From a bacterium (GTDB lineage: Bacteria > SZUA-79 > Acidulodesulfobacterales > Acidulodesulfobacteraceae), in assembly GCA_021800745.1 (NCBI GenBank), contig JAJYYS010000093.1:1-6245 (forward strand): DNA of 6,245 nt, read 5' to 3'. Below are positions 1 through 5,940 of the stretch, in pieces. The position numbers were made by a program, and so were the translations under genes. Position 1 is the stretch's first letter. Each line of letters begins with the position of its first letter. The notes beneath the pieces are model-generated. The model was not told the origin of the DNA, searched no databases, and was given only the letters and a program-made list of their open reading frames with translations.

Positions 1-64
1 AAAGCGCGGCGGCAAGCATAAGAACGGAAAATAGTAAAAACGGCAACTTTAATTTTGATTTCAT
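1..64 (-). CDS. Secreted or envelope protein, N-terminal fragment (runs off the left edge)
   Basis: Only the first 21 codons are in the window, starting at the ATG whose complement is 62-64. The translation begins MKSKLKLPFLLFSVLMLAAA. This is a typical signal peptide: a Lys-rich n-region followed by an unbroken hydrophobic core ending in a run of Ala, so the product is probably exported or lipid-anchored. The cleavage site or lipobox and the whole mature domain lie outside the window, so no function can be given. No good Shine-Dalgarno lies upstream. The gene is divergent from the riboswitch operon and shares its intergenic region. A single N-terminal transmembrane anchor is an alternative to a cleaved signal peptide. 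Confidence 0.6.
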   Translation of the reverse strand, partial: MKSKLKLPFLLFSVLMLAAAL

Positions 65-74
65 AGCCACATCT

Positions 75-103
75 ATTATAATTGTAATTTAATTTTTACT
101 CAA
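75..103 (-). promoter_or_regulatory. Possible leftward sigma-70 promoter of the signal-peptide gene
   Basis: On the minus strand, TTGAGT (103-98) and TATAAT (80-75) are separated by 17 bp. The -10 is a perfect match and the -35 matches TTGACA at four of six positions. Transcription would start at about 68, only a few bases before the ATG at 64, so the mRNA would be almost leaderless. In DNA this AT-rich a chance match is possible. A second weaker candidate -35, TTGACC, lies farther upstream at 133-128. Confidence 0.35.
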
Positions 104-167
104 TATAAACATCAAAATCGGGATTTGGGTCAAACCTTAAATTGCCGATAAAAATTTATTTTTTTAT

Positions 168-197
168 TTGACATTATTTAAATTTATACTATATAAT
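168..197 (+). promoter_or_regulatory. Sigma-70-type promoter of the sulfur-assimilation operon
   Basis: TTGACA (168-173) and TATAAT (192-197) are both perfect consensus hexamers with an 18-bp spacer. A start site near 204 would give a leader of roughly 270 nt containing the complete riboswitch and terminator before the first ATG at 472. An overlapping TATACT (185-190) sits too close to the -35 to be used. The combination of a strong promoter with an attenuated leader fits control at the level of transcription termination. Confidence 0.75.
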
Positions 198-251
198 AAT
201 AATCGGTATTATTTATCTGTTTTTTTAAAATTAAAATCAAGTCTATAAAGG

Positions 252-356
252 TTCTTATCAAGAGCGGTAGAGGGACGGGCCCTTTGAAACCGCAGCAACC
301 GATAATAAATTAAAATCGGTGCTAATTCCCGCAGGTCTATTCCTGGAAGATAAGAA
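252..356 (+). ncRNA. SAM-I (S-box) riboswitch
   Basis: The S-box core is readable in order. P1 is formed by 252-259 (TTCTTATC) with 349-356 (GATAAGAA). AGAG and the kink-turn/P2 region follow, including AGGGACGGGCCC (271-282), with CGGT (265-268) pairing ACCG (289-292). Then come GAAACC and GCAACC, a P3 stem (299-303 with 315-319), GGTGCTAATTCC (318-329), and a P4 stem CAGG/CCTG (332-335 with 342-345). SAM binding stabilises P1. The 3' strand of P1 can otherwise pair with the terminator's 5' arm (for example 352-357 with 378-383), which is the classical antiterminator switch. Expected behaviour is therefore operon OFF when SAM is high and ON when SAM or methionine is scarce. Confidence 0.95.
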
Positions 357-370
357 GAAAAGAGTTTTTA

Positions 371-411
371 AAAACCTCTTCTTCCGTATTCACAGGAAGA
401 AGAGGTTTTTT
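371..411 (+). terminator. Riboswitch-controlled intrinsic terminator
   Basis: A near-perfect stem of up to 15 bp pairs 371-385 with 395-409 around a 9-nt loop. The core is CCTCTTCTTCC (375-385) with its exact complement at 395-405, and the 3' side runs into a T tract (406-411). It lies 14 nt after P1 of the SAM riboswitch and before the first gene, and its 5' arm overlaps the antiterminator pairing partner. This makes it the expression platform of the riboswitch and not the end of another gene. Confidence 0.93.
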
Positions 412-471
412 GTTATTACGGCTTAAATAAAAATAAACAAAAATAAAATAAGATTAAGATAAGGAGAAAAA

Positions 472-1716
472 ATGTTCGTAAAAGGTTTGAAGTGCAGGGA
501 ATGCGGCAAGGAATATCCGGATAGTCCGCTTTATGTTTGCGATTATTGTTTCGGTCCGCTGGAAGTGGATTACGATTACGATAAAATAAAAAAGGAAATA
601 ACGAGGGATAAAATAAAATCGCGCGATGCAAATATGTGGAGGTATCAGGAACTTCTTCCTATAAAAGGAGAAATAAAAATAGGTAAAAACGTGGGATATA
701 CCCCGCTCGTAAAAGCCGATAACCTCGCAAAAGCTCTCGGCGTTAAAGAAATATACGTTAAAAACGACGCCGTGAACTTTCCTACTTTGTCTTTTAAAGA
801 CAGGGTCGTTTCGGTAGCCATAGCAAAGGCAAGGGAATTCGGTTTTAAAACCGTGGCATGCGCCTCTACCGGAAATCTTGCCAATTCCGTTGCGGCTCTG
901 GCGGCTTCTTCCGGCTACGAAAGTTTCGTATTTATACCGTCCAACCTTGAAATAGGAAAGGTATTAGGAACTCTCATATATGATACTAATCTTGTAAAAA
1001 TTAACGGCAGTTACGACAAGGTTAACAGACTCTGCACGGAAATCGCCGGAAAACACAGCTGGGCATTCGTAAATATCAATTTAAGACCATATTATGCGGA
1101 AGGGTCAAAATCCCTTACTTTCGAGATGCTGGAACAGCTAGGATTCAAAGCTCCGGACAACGTCGTAGTTCCTATGGCTGGAGGGTCTTTAATTACCAAA
1201 GTAGGAAAGGCTATAGACGAATTCGATTACTGCGGCCTGCTTAAGGAAAAACCGCATACTAAAATTTTCGGAGCCCAAGCTACCGGATGCAACCCTATAA
1301 CCGCTACGGTCAAAGAAAAAAGAGAGTTTATAAAACCGGTCAGGACGCCGGATACTATAGCAAAATCCCTTGCAATAGGAAACCCTGCCGACGGCTACTA
1401 TGCATCCGACCTTATGAGTAAAACCGGAGGATACGGCGAAGACGCAACCGATGAAGAAATAGTAGAAGGCATGAAATTGCTGGCGGCTACAGAAGGCATA
1501 TTTACCGAAACCGCCGGCGGAGTTACGGTTGCGGTCGCAAAAAAACTTATCGAAAAAGGGTATATCAATAAAAACGAAACTACCGTGCTGGCTATCACCG
1601 GAAACGGGCTTAAAACCCTCGAAGCCTTAAACGGGAAGCTGAAAGAAGCGCCGGTTATCGAAGCAAATCTCGATGAATTCGAGGGGGTTCTATCAAAAAT
1701 TAAAAGAAAGAAATAA
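472..1716 (+). CDS. thrC: Threonine synthase-like PLP enzyme (ThrC, zinc-ribbon type)
   Basis: This is a fold-type II PLP enzyme of 414 residues. Threonine synthase converts O-phosphohomoserine and water to threonine and phosphate. An N-terminal zinc ribbon has C8, C11, C23 and C26. The PLP lysine is K109 in TLSFKDR (105-111). CASTGN (130-135) is the substrate/cofactor loop, PMAGGSL (234-240) the phosphate-binding loop, and ETAGGVTVA (346-354) and TGNGLKT (376-382) are family motifs. Length and motifs fit the zinc-ribbon threonine synthases of cyanobacteria and anaerobic proteobacteria. The ATG at 472 is supported by AAGGAG at 461-466. It is the first gene behind the SAM riboswitch, and a sulfur-carrier gene follows 41 bp downstream. 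Threonine synthase is not normally SAM-controlled, so it may have been recruited to use a sulfur nucleophile on O-phosphohomoserine and make homocysteine. That role is inference; ordinary threonine synthesis remains possible. Confidence 0.88.
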   Translation: MFVKGLKCRECGKEYPDSPLYVCDYCFGPLEVDYDYDKIKKEITRDKIKSRDANMWRYQELLPIKGEIKIGKNVGYTPLVKADNLAKALGVKEIYVKNDAVNFPTLSFKDRVVSVAIAKAREFGFKTVACASTGNLANSVAALAASSGYESFVFIPSNLEIGKVLGTLIYDTNLVKINGSYDKVNRLCTEIAGKHSWAFVNINLRPYYAEGSKSLTFEMLEQLGFKAPDNVVVPMAGGSLITKVGKAIDEFDYCGLLKEKPHTKIFGAQATGCNPITATVKEKREFIKPVRTPDTIAKSLAIGNPADGYYASDLMSKTGGYGEDATDEEIVEGMKLLAATEGIFTETAGGVTVAVAKKLIEKGYINKNETTVLAITGNGLKTLEALNGKLKEAPVIEANLDEFEGVLSKIKRKK

Positions 1717-1757
1717 AATTAAATAACATAATAAAAAAATAATAAGGAGGATTTCAA

Positions 1758-2273
1758 ATGCCTATAAAAGTTAGAATACCTACGCCGTTAAGAACTTTAA
1801 CGGGGGGCAAAACCGAAGTAGAATCAAACGGTTCCAACATAATAGAAATCATAAACGATTTGGAAAAAAATTTTTCAGGAATTAAAGAAAGAATATGCGA
1901 ACAGAACGACCAGGTCAGAAGATTCGTAAACGTATATCTTAACGATGAAGACATCCGGTTTATCGACAACATAAATTCAAAAGTCAAAGACGGCGATACT
2001 ATTTCCATAATTCCGGCAATCGCAGGCGGCGCGCCCGAAAAAAAAAAGTTTTATCTTAACTATCCGCAGGAAGTAATTAAAGAACCGTTAATTTATCTTG
2101 TCGGTAAAAACTATAACGTTATTACTAATATAAGAAGCGCCAGCATATCCAACGACATCGGAATAATCGCGATAGAACTTGAAGGAGAATCCAAAGATAT
2201 CGAAAAGGCGGTAAAGTTTTTGGAATCAAAAGGCGTAACGGTAGAACCTATCGTTCTCGACGTAGTTGAATAG
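1758..2273 (+). CDS. CysO-like (MoaD/ThiS) sulfur carrier fused to a C-terminal NIL domain
   Basis: The product has 171 residues in two domains. Residues 1-91 form a ubiquitin-like sulfur carrier of CysO type: the beginning IPTPLRTLTGG, the block RFVNVYLNDEDIRF (55-68), and the ending IIPAIAGG (84-91) closely resemble what I recall of M. tuberculosis CysO. In that family the terminal Gly-Gly is adenylated and converted to a thiocarboxylate. Here G90-G91 is internal: A92 and a charged linker (PEKKK) lead into residues 97-171, a NIL domain like the regulatory tail of the methionine importer ATPase MetN (FYLNYP start, then GIIAIELEGE, ending KFLESKGVTVEPI). The Gly-Gly cannot be activated until the NIL part is removed. 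The JAMM protease of the operon is the obvious candidate, and Gly-Gly-Ala recalls HcyS-Ala of Wolinella. The NIL domain could sense methionine (inference). AAGGAGG at 1744-1750 lies 7 nt before the ATG. Confidence 0.92.
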   Translation: MPIKVRIPTPLRTLTGGKTEVESNGSNIIEIINDLEKNFSGIKERICEQNDQVRRFVNVYLNDEDIRFIDNINSKVKDGDTISIIPAIAGGAPEKKKFYLNYPQEVIKEPLIYLVGKNYNVITNIRSASISNDIGIIAIELEGESKDIEKAVKFLESKGVTVEPIVLDVVE

Positions 2274-2284
2274 AGATTTTATAC

Positions 2285-2290
2285 GGAGGA
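2285..2290 (+). promoter_or_regulatory. Ribosome binding site that decides a TTG start
   Basis: GGAGGA lies 7 nt before the TTG at 2298. No in-frame ATG or GTG fits the conserved N-terminus of the downstream MoeB/ThiF protein (FSEEQIKRYARHIILPE), which starts right after this codon. TTG is therefore the credible start. Confidence 0.75.
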
Positions 2291-2297
2291 TACAAAT

Positions 2298-3101
2298 TTG
2301 AATTTCAGCGAAGAGCAAATAAAAAGATACGCAAGGCATATAATACTGCCGGAAGTCGGCGGCGAAGGACAGGAAAAACTGCTTTCGTCGAAAGTCCTTC
2401 TTATCGGAGCCGGAGGGCTCGGCGCTCCCTGCGGATATTATCTCGGAGCGGCGGGAATAGGAACTCTCGGAATAGTAGATTACGATACCGTTGATTTATC
2501 CAACCTTCAAAGGCAGATATGGCATGGAACGGCGGACGTCGGAAGATACAAGGTCGATTCCGCGAGAGATTCCATAGGGCGCATCAATCCGGACGTAAAA
2601 GTCGTAACGTATAAAGAAGGCATTAATGCCGCCAATATTAAAGATATAATAAAAGATTACGACGTGGTCGTAGATGCAACCGATAATTTTCCGACGAGAT
2701 ATTTAATAAACGATGCCTGCCATTTTATGAAAAAGCCTTTAGTTTACGGTTCTATTTTCCGCTTCGACGGGCAGGCGACGGTATTTCTGCCGGAAGAAGG
2801 TCCTTGCTATAGATGTCTTTTTCCGACTCCTCCGCCTGCGGGACTCGTTCCGAGCTGTCAGGAAGCCGGAGTTTTAGGCGTTCTCCCCGGAGTAATAGGC
2901 GCAATTCAGGCAAACGAAGCCATAAAAATAATTCTGGGCGTTGGACAAACTTTAAACGGAAGACTTCTGATATACGATGCCCTCGATATGAAATTTACCG
3001 AAATGAAACTCAGGCAGGATAAAACCTGTCCATTATGCGGCGAAAATCCGACGGTTTTTGAATTAATCGAATACGGCGACCTGTGCGAATTTAAAAATTG
3101 A
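2298..3101 (+). CDS. moeB: MoeB/ThiF/HesA-family sulfur-carrier adenylyltransferase (E1-like)
   Basis: This 267-residue enzyme would adenylate the C-terminal glycine of a MoaD/ThiS-type carrier using ATP, in the cytosol. YARHIILPEVG (11-21) is the usual opening. GAGGLG (37-42) is the nucleotide-binding loop, followed by D61 and the SNLQRQ block (68-73). ATDN (127-130) carries the catalytic aspartate D129. Two CxxC pairs (C170/C173 and C244/C247) bind zinc. C187 sits at the position of the conserved cysteine of MoeB and ThiF. There is no C-terminal rhodanese domain as in MoeZ, so sulfur must come from free sulfide or a separate donor, perhaps the TusA protein encoded next. It starts with TTG, 24 bp after the carrier gene, which is its likely substrate. 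A role in molybdopterin synthesis cannot be excluded, but the neighbours argue against it. Confidence 0.9.
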   Translation: MNFSEEQIKRYARHIILPEVGGEGQEKLLSSKVLLIGAGGLGAPCGYYLGAAGIGTLGIVDYDTVDLSNLQRQIWHGTADVGRYKVDSARDSIGRINPDVKVVTYKEGINAANIKDIIKDYDVVVDATDNFPTRYLINDACHFMKKPLVYGSIFRFDGQATVFLPEEGPCYRCLFPTPPPAGLVPSCQEAGVLGVLPGVIGAIQANEAIKIILGVGQTLNGRLLIYDALDMKFTEMKLRQDKTCPLCGENPTVFELIEYGDLCEFKN

Positions 3102-3119
3102 AATTGGAGTGCAAATTAA

Positions 3120-3368
3120 ATGTCTGAATATAAAGAAAACAGCGAATTAAATATCAAAGGCGAAATCTGCCCTTTTACCTTCGTAAAATCGAAGCTTGCC
3201 TTAGAAAAGATGAAAAAAGGCGAAATTTTAAGAGTAATAGTGGACTACGAACCCGCCATAAGAAATGTCCCACGCTCTATGGAAGAACAAGGGCATAAAG
3301 TTTTATCCATAAATAAAATTAACGATACCGATTACGAAATTATCGTGGAAAAAGATGGAAAAAAATGA
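3120..3368 (+). CDS. TusA/SirA-family sulfur-transfer protein
   Basis: This small protein of 82 residues has the TusA fold pattern: LNIKGEICPFTFVKSKLALEKM (10-31) followed by a beta strand (ILRVIVDY), then NVPRS and EEQGHKVL. C17 is the expected persulfide-carrying cysteine. The usual CPxP motif reads C17-P18-F19-T20, so the second proline is missing. From memory, the CPxTFVK form with NVPRS...GH is a recurrent subgroup, distinct from E. coli TusA. It would receive or relay sulfane sulfur for thiocarboxylate formation on the carrier; this is inferred from its place between the E1-like enzyme and CysM. GGAG (3106-3109) lies 10 nt before the ATG. Its last 14 bases overlap the start of the next gene, indicating translational coupling. 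Confidence 0.85.
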   Translation: MSEYKENSELNIKGEICPFTFVKSKLALEKMKKGEILRVIVDYEPAIRNVPRSMEEQGHKVLSINKINDTDYEIIVEKDGKK

Positions 3369-4266
3369 CTTATTATCGAATATCGGCGGCACAGGAGCGG
3401 TTCTGTTGAACAAAATAATTAATCCGGTCCTTTCCGGTTCAAAGCTATACGCAAAACTCGAAGGGCTTAATCCGGGCGGCTCCGTAAAAGACAGACCTGC
3501 GCTGTATATGCTCAAAAATGCCGTGGAAAAAGGTTTGATAAAAGATGGAACTACTATAATAGATTCCTCTTCCGGTAATACCGGTATTTCTTATGCGATG
3601 ATAGGCGCGCTTCTCGGCATTAAAGTCAAAATTTACGCCCCTTCCAATATGAGCGAAGAAAGAAAGAAAATAATGCGCTTATACGGCGCAGAATTGATTC
3701 TTACCCCTGCGGAAGAAAGCCACGACGGAGCGATAAAACGGGCGGCGGAAGAATATGAAAGGGGCGGCAAAAATATGTATTATATGCCGGACCAGTATAA
3801 TAATCCTTATAATCCGATAGCCCACTATGAAACGACGGCGTTAGAACTTCTTGAGCAGACCGGCGGAAACATCGATTATTTCGCTACGGGCATCGGCACC
3901 GGCGGGACGATACTTGGGGTAGGCAAAAAACTTAAAGAATATAACGATAAAATAAAAATTATAGCAGTAGTACCGGATAATGAAATGCACGGAATAGAAG
4001 GTTGGAAATATAACTATTCCCTAAATTTTCAAGGATTCGACGCCGATAAAATAATAGACGATTTTGTAAAAGTCGATACCGAAGGCAGTTACGCGATGCT
4101 TAAAAGGCTCGTGAGAGAAGAAGGTATTTTATGCGGATTTTCCTCCGGGGCAAACGTTTACGGCATCAGTAAGCTTGCGGAAAAATATAAAGGAAATTTC
4201 GCTACGGCGCTTCCCGACACCGGGTCAAGATATCTCTCTACGAGAGTCTTTGCCGAGTTACGGTAA
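3355..4266 (+). CDS. cysM: Cysteine synthase, CysM type (PLP-dependent)
   Basis: The product has 303 residues and is a fold-type II PLP enzyme of the O-acetylserine/O-phosphoserine sulfhydrylase family. NPGGSVKDR (39-47) holds the PLP lysine K45. SSSGNTG (71-77) is the substrate loop, GTGGT (181-185) the phosphate-binding loop, and GFSSGAN (261-267) contributes the serine near the pyridine nitrogen. PDTGSRYLST (287-296) is the family C-terminal signature. GIEGWK (213-218) matches CysM-like members better than CysK. In M. tuberculosis, CysM uses O-phosphoserine and the CysO thiocarboxylate; the carrier, E1 and JAMM genes beside it suggest the same sulfur donor here. Which activated serine it uses cannot be read from the sequence. 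The ATG overlaps tusA by 14 nt, with only a weak upstream GGAA. The JAMM gene begins 8 nt after its stop. Confidence 0.9.
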   Translation: MEKNDLLSNIGGTGAVLLNKIINPVLSGSKLYAKLEGLNPGGSVKDRPALYMLKNAVEKGLIKDGTTIIDSSSGNTGISYAMIGALLGIKVKIYAPSNMSEERKKIMRLYGAELILTPAEESHDGAIKRAAEEYERGGKNMYYMPDQYNNPYNPIAHYETTALELLEQTGGNIDYFATGIGTGGTILGVGKKLKEYNDKIKIIAVVPDNEMHGIEGWKYNYSLNFQGFDADKIIDDFVKVDTEGSYAMLKRLVREEGILCGFSSGANVYGISKLAEKYKGNFATALPDTGSRYLSTRVFAELR

Positions 4267-4274
4267 AAAACATT

Positions 4275-4703
4275 ATGGCAATTATAATTCCAAAAAACGA
4301 GCTAGAAATAATCAAAAAACATGCGGCGGAAATATTTCCGTATGAAGCATGCGGCGGACTTCTTGGAAAAATAGAAGGAGAAAATAAGATTATCGTAAAA
4401 GCGTATCCCGCCGAAAACCGCTACGGAAAAATTACATGGGACAGCTTTGAAATCGAACCCAAAGATATTTTGGAAATGGATAAATTTTGTATGAAAGAAA
4501 ATCTTGATATATTAGGATTTTACCATACCCACCCAAACCATCCGGCAATCCCCTCGAACTTCGATATAAACGCTTCATGGCCTTTCTATTCTTACGTAAT
4601 TCTTTCCGTGAAGGGCAACAGCCCCGAAAACGTCGTGGATATAAAGAGCTATCTTATGCCCGACAAAACTACGACGCCCGTGGAAGAAAAAGTAGTAATA
4701 TAA
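4275..4703 (+). CDS. JAMM/MPN+ metalloprotease of the Mec/HcyD type (M67 family)
   Basis: This zinc isopeptidase-like protein has 142 residues and the complete JAMM motif: E24 in YEACGGLLG, then H84 and H86 in HTHPN, and S94 with D97 in SNFD, spaced as in active family members. Prokaryotic JAMM proteins beside sulfur carriers hydrolyse the bond after the carrier's Gly-Gly. Mec frees cysteine from CysO-Cys, and HcyD removes the terminal Ala of HcyS and later frees homocysteine. Both roles fit here, since the operon's carrier has a Gly-Gly-Ala junction before a NIL domain. There is no signal peptide, so it is cytosolic. It lacks a strong ribosome binding site and follows cysM by 8 nt, suggesting coupling. 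It is the last gene of the operon. Confidence 0.9.
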   Translation: MAIIIPKNELEIIKKHAAEIFPYEACGGLLGKIEGENKIIVKAYPAENRYGKITWDSFEIEPKDILEMDKFCMKENLDILGFYHTHPNHPAIPSNFDINASWPFYSYVILSVKGNSPENVVDIKSYLMPDKTTTPVEEKVVI

Positions 4704-4707
4704 CCAA

Positions 4708-5904
4708 TTATCTCGCTATCTCCTCAATCAATTTTTCGGCAAGACTTGTCTTCGGCTCCCTTTCGAACCTTTTTATTTCGCCTGCCTTGTTTATCAAAAA
4801 CCCTTCGTTTTCGTCGCCGCCGATAATATCTTTGGATACGTCGTTTATGAAAATATAGTCCAAAGACTTTTCGGAAAGTTTTTTCCGTCCGTTTTCTATT
4901 ATGGAATCGGTTTCTGCGGCAAAACCGAAAACTGTCTGCCCATTTTTTTTGACTTCCGAAACGGCTTTTAATAAATCTTCGTTTTGAATAAGTTCGACGT
5001 TAAGGACGGCGCCGGCGCCGACATTACCACTTTTCTTAATCTTTACTGGGCTTTTTTCTTTAAAACCGTAATCGGAAACCGCCGCCGCCATAAAAAGCGT
5101 GTCGCACTTCTTGAATTCGGTAAGCAAAGCCTCTTTAAAATCGCTAAAACCTGAGCGGTTTATAATTTTTATCCGCCTGTTGATATATTTGTGGGGCATG
5201 TCGATATTAAGCGCAATCAGCGTAACCTCCGCCCCCGCTTTTACCGCTTCATTCGCAAGGCTAATCCCCATTTTCCCGCTTGAACCGTTGGACATAAACC
5301 TCACGGGGTCGAGATATTCCCTCGTAGCCCCCGCCGTGACTAAAACCCTCTTGCCTTTGAGCGTTTTTTCTTTAAAAACTGGCTCGATATCGCAAATAAT
5401 ATCTTCTATTTCGGGAAACCTGCCTTCTCCGAAATCTCCGCAGGCGGCATTTCCGGTTTCCGGCGAAACGACGTAAAAATTATGTTTCGCCAATTTATTA
5501 AGATTGTCTTTTAATATTTTATTTGCAAACATATTTGGATTCATCGCGGGGACTAAAACCTTAATCTTATCCGGCGAAGCCGCAACCGTCAGCGTTATCA
5601 AGGTATCGGCAATGCCTGCGGCAAGTTTGTTAATAGTGTTATAGGTAGCCGGGGCTATTAATATAACATCTGCAAATTTCGAAAGAGCTATGTGCGAAAG
5701 CGGATTTTTAAAAGCATCGTCGCTAAAAACCTCTTCCCCGAATGATTCAAAAATATAAGGAGAGATAAATTTTCCGGCAGAGGCGCTTACTATGATTTTA
5801 ACGTTTGCGCCTTCTTTTTTAAGCCTTCTGTATAAATCGACGCTTTTGTAGCTTGCAATAGAGCCGGTGATACATAAAAGAATGTTTTTATCTTGTAAAC
5901 TCAT
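4708..5904 (-). CDS. coaBC: Bifunctional phosphopantothenoylcysteine decarboxylase / phosphopantothenate-cysteine ligase (CoaBC, Dfp)
   Basis: This 398-residue cytosolic enzyme of coenzyme A synthesis joins cysteine to 4'-phosphopantothenate and then decarboxylates the product with FMN. The N-terminal CoaC flavoprotein domain (about 1-175) shows TGSIASYK (13-20), the active-site histidine H71 (NPLSHIAL), IAPATYNT (83-90), PAMNPNM (119-125) and the C155 loop ACGDFGEGR (154-162). The C-terminal CoaB domain (about 183-398) shows TAGATREYLDPVRF (190-203), NGSSGKMG (206-213), AAAVSDY (273-279), KIKK (288-291) and FGFAAETD (326-333). Length and motifs are normal for the fused enzyme. It consumes cysteine but is transcribed toward the cysteine operon, with only 4 bp between the two stop codons. 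No Shine-Dalgarno precedes the ATG at 5904, and the start lies inside a duplicated sequence downstream of a REP-like element. Confidence 0.96.
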   Translation of the reverse strand: MSLQDKNILLCITGSIASYKSVDLYRRLKKEGANVKIIVSASAGKFISPYIFESFGEEVFSDDAFKNPLSHIALSKFADVILIAPATYNTINKLAAGIADTLITLTVAASPDKIKVLVPAMNPNMFANKILKDNLNKLAKHNFYVVSPETGNAACGDFGEGRFPEIEDIICDIEPVFKEKTLKGKRVLVTAGATREYLDPVRFMSNGSSGKMGISLANEAVKAGAEVTLIALNIDMPHKYINRRIKIINRSGFSDFKEALLTEFKKCDTLFMAAAVSDYGFKEKSPVKIKKSGNVGAGAVLNVELIQNEDLLKAVSEVKKNGQTVFGFAAETDSIIENGRKKLSEKSLDYIFINDVSKDIIGGDENEGFLINKAGEIKRFEREPKTSLAEKLIEEIAR

Positions 5905-5940
5905 ATTAAATTAAATAAGGATTAAATTTTCTTTCATACC
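5901..5940 (-). repeat. Direct repeat copy 1: displaced duplicate of the hydrolase gene's 3' end, carrying the coaBC start
   Basis: This stretch repeats 5980-6015 with one 5-bp insertion (an extra TTAAA-type unit), one substitution and one 1-bp indel near its far end. The central 25 bp or so are identical. Read leftward it still encodes YERKFNPYLI, the C-terminus of the metallo-beta-lactamase-fold protein, followed by TAA. The coaBC ATG (5904-5902) lies at its end, inside TTTAATATGAG, which is shared with copy 2. Confidence 0.85.

Noticed and set aside
252..411. T-box leader or other riboswitch class
   Set aside because: The P1-P4 layout and the GCAACC and GGTGCTAATTCC blocks are diagnostic of SAM-I, and no T-box AGGGTGG-type sequence is present.
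416..631. 71-codon leftward open frame over the start of thrC
   Set aside because: It is antisense to the zinc ribbon of the threonine synthase-like gene and to its ribosome binding site. The hydrophobic tail simply reflects AT-rich leader sequence.
2813..3022. 69-codon rightward open frame
   Set aside because: It is a shifted frame within the moeB-like gene, over its zinc and C-terminal motifs, with a low-complexity Ser/Arg-rich product.
2298..3101. Molybdopterin-synthesis MoeB as the primary role
   Set aside because: No moa or moe genes lie nearby, and the carrier next to it is CysO-like, not MoaD proper. Sequence alone does not fully exclude a shared role.
5099..5476. 125-codon rightward open frame
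   Set aside because: It lies wholly antisense inside coaBC, whose motifs are intact. Its product matches no family I recognise and it has no ribosome binding site.
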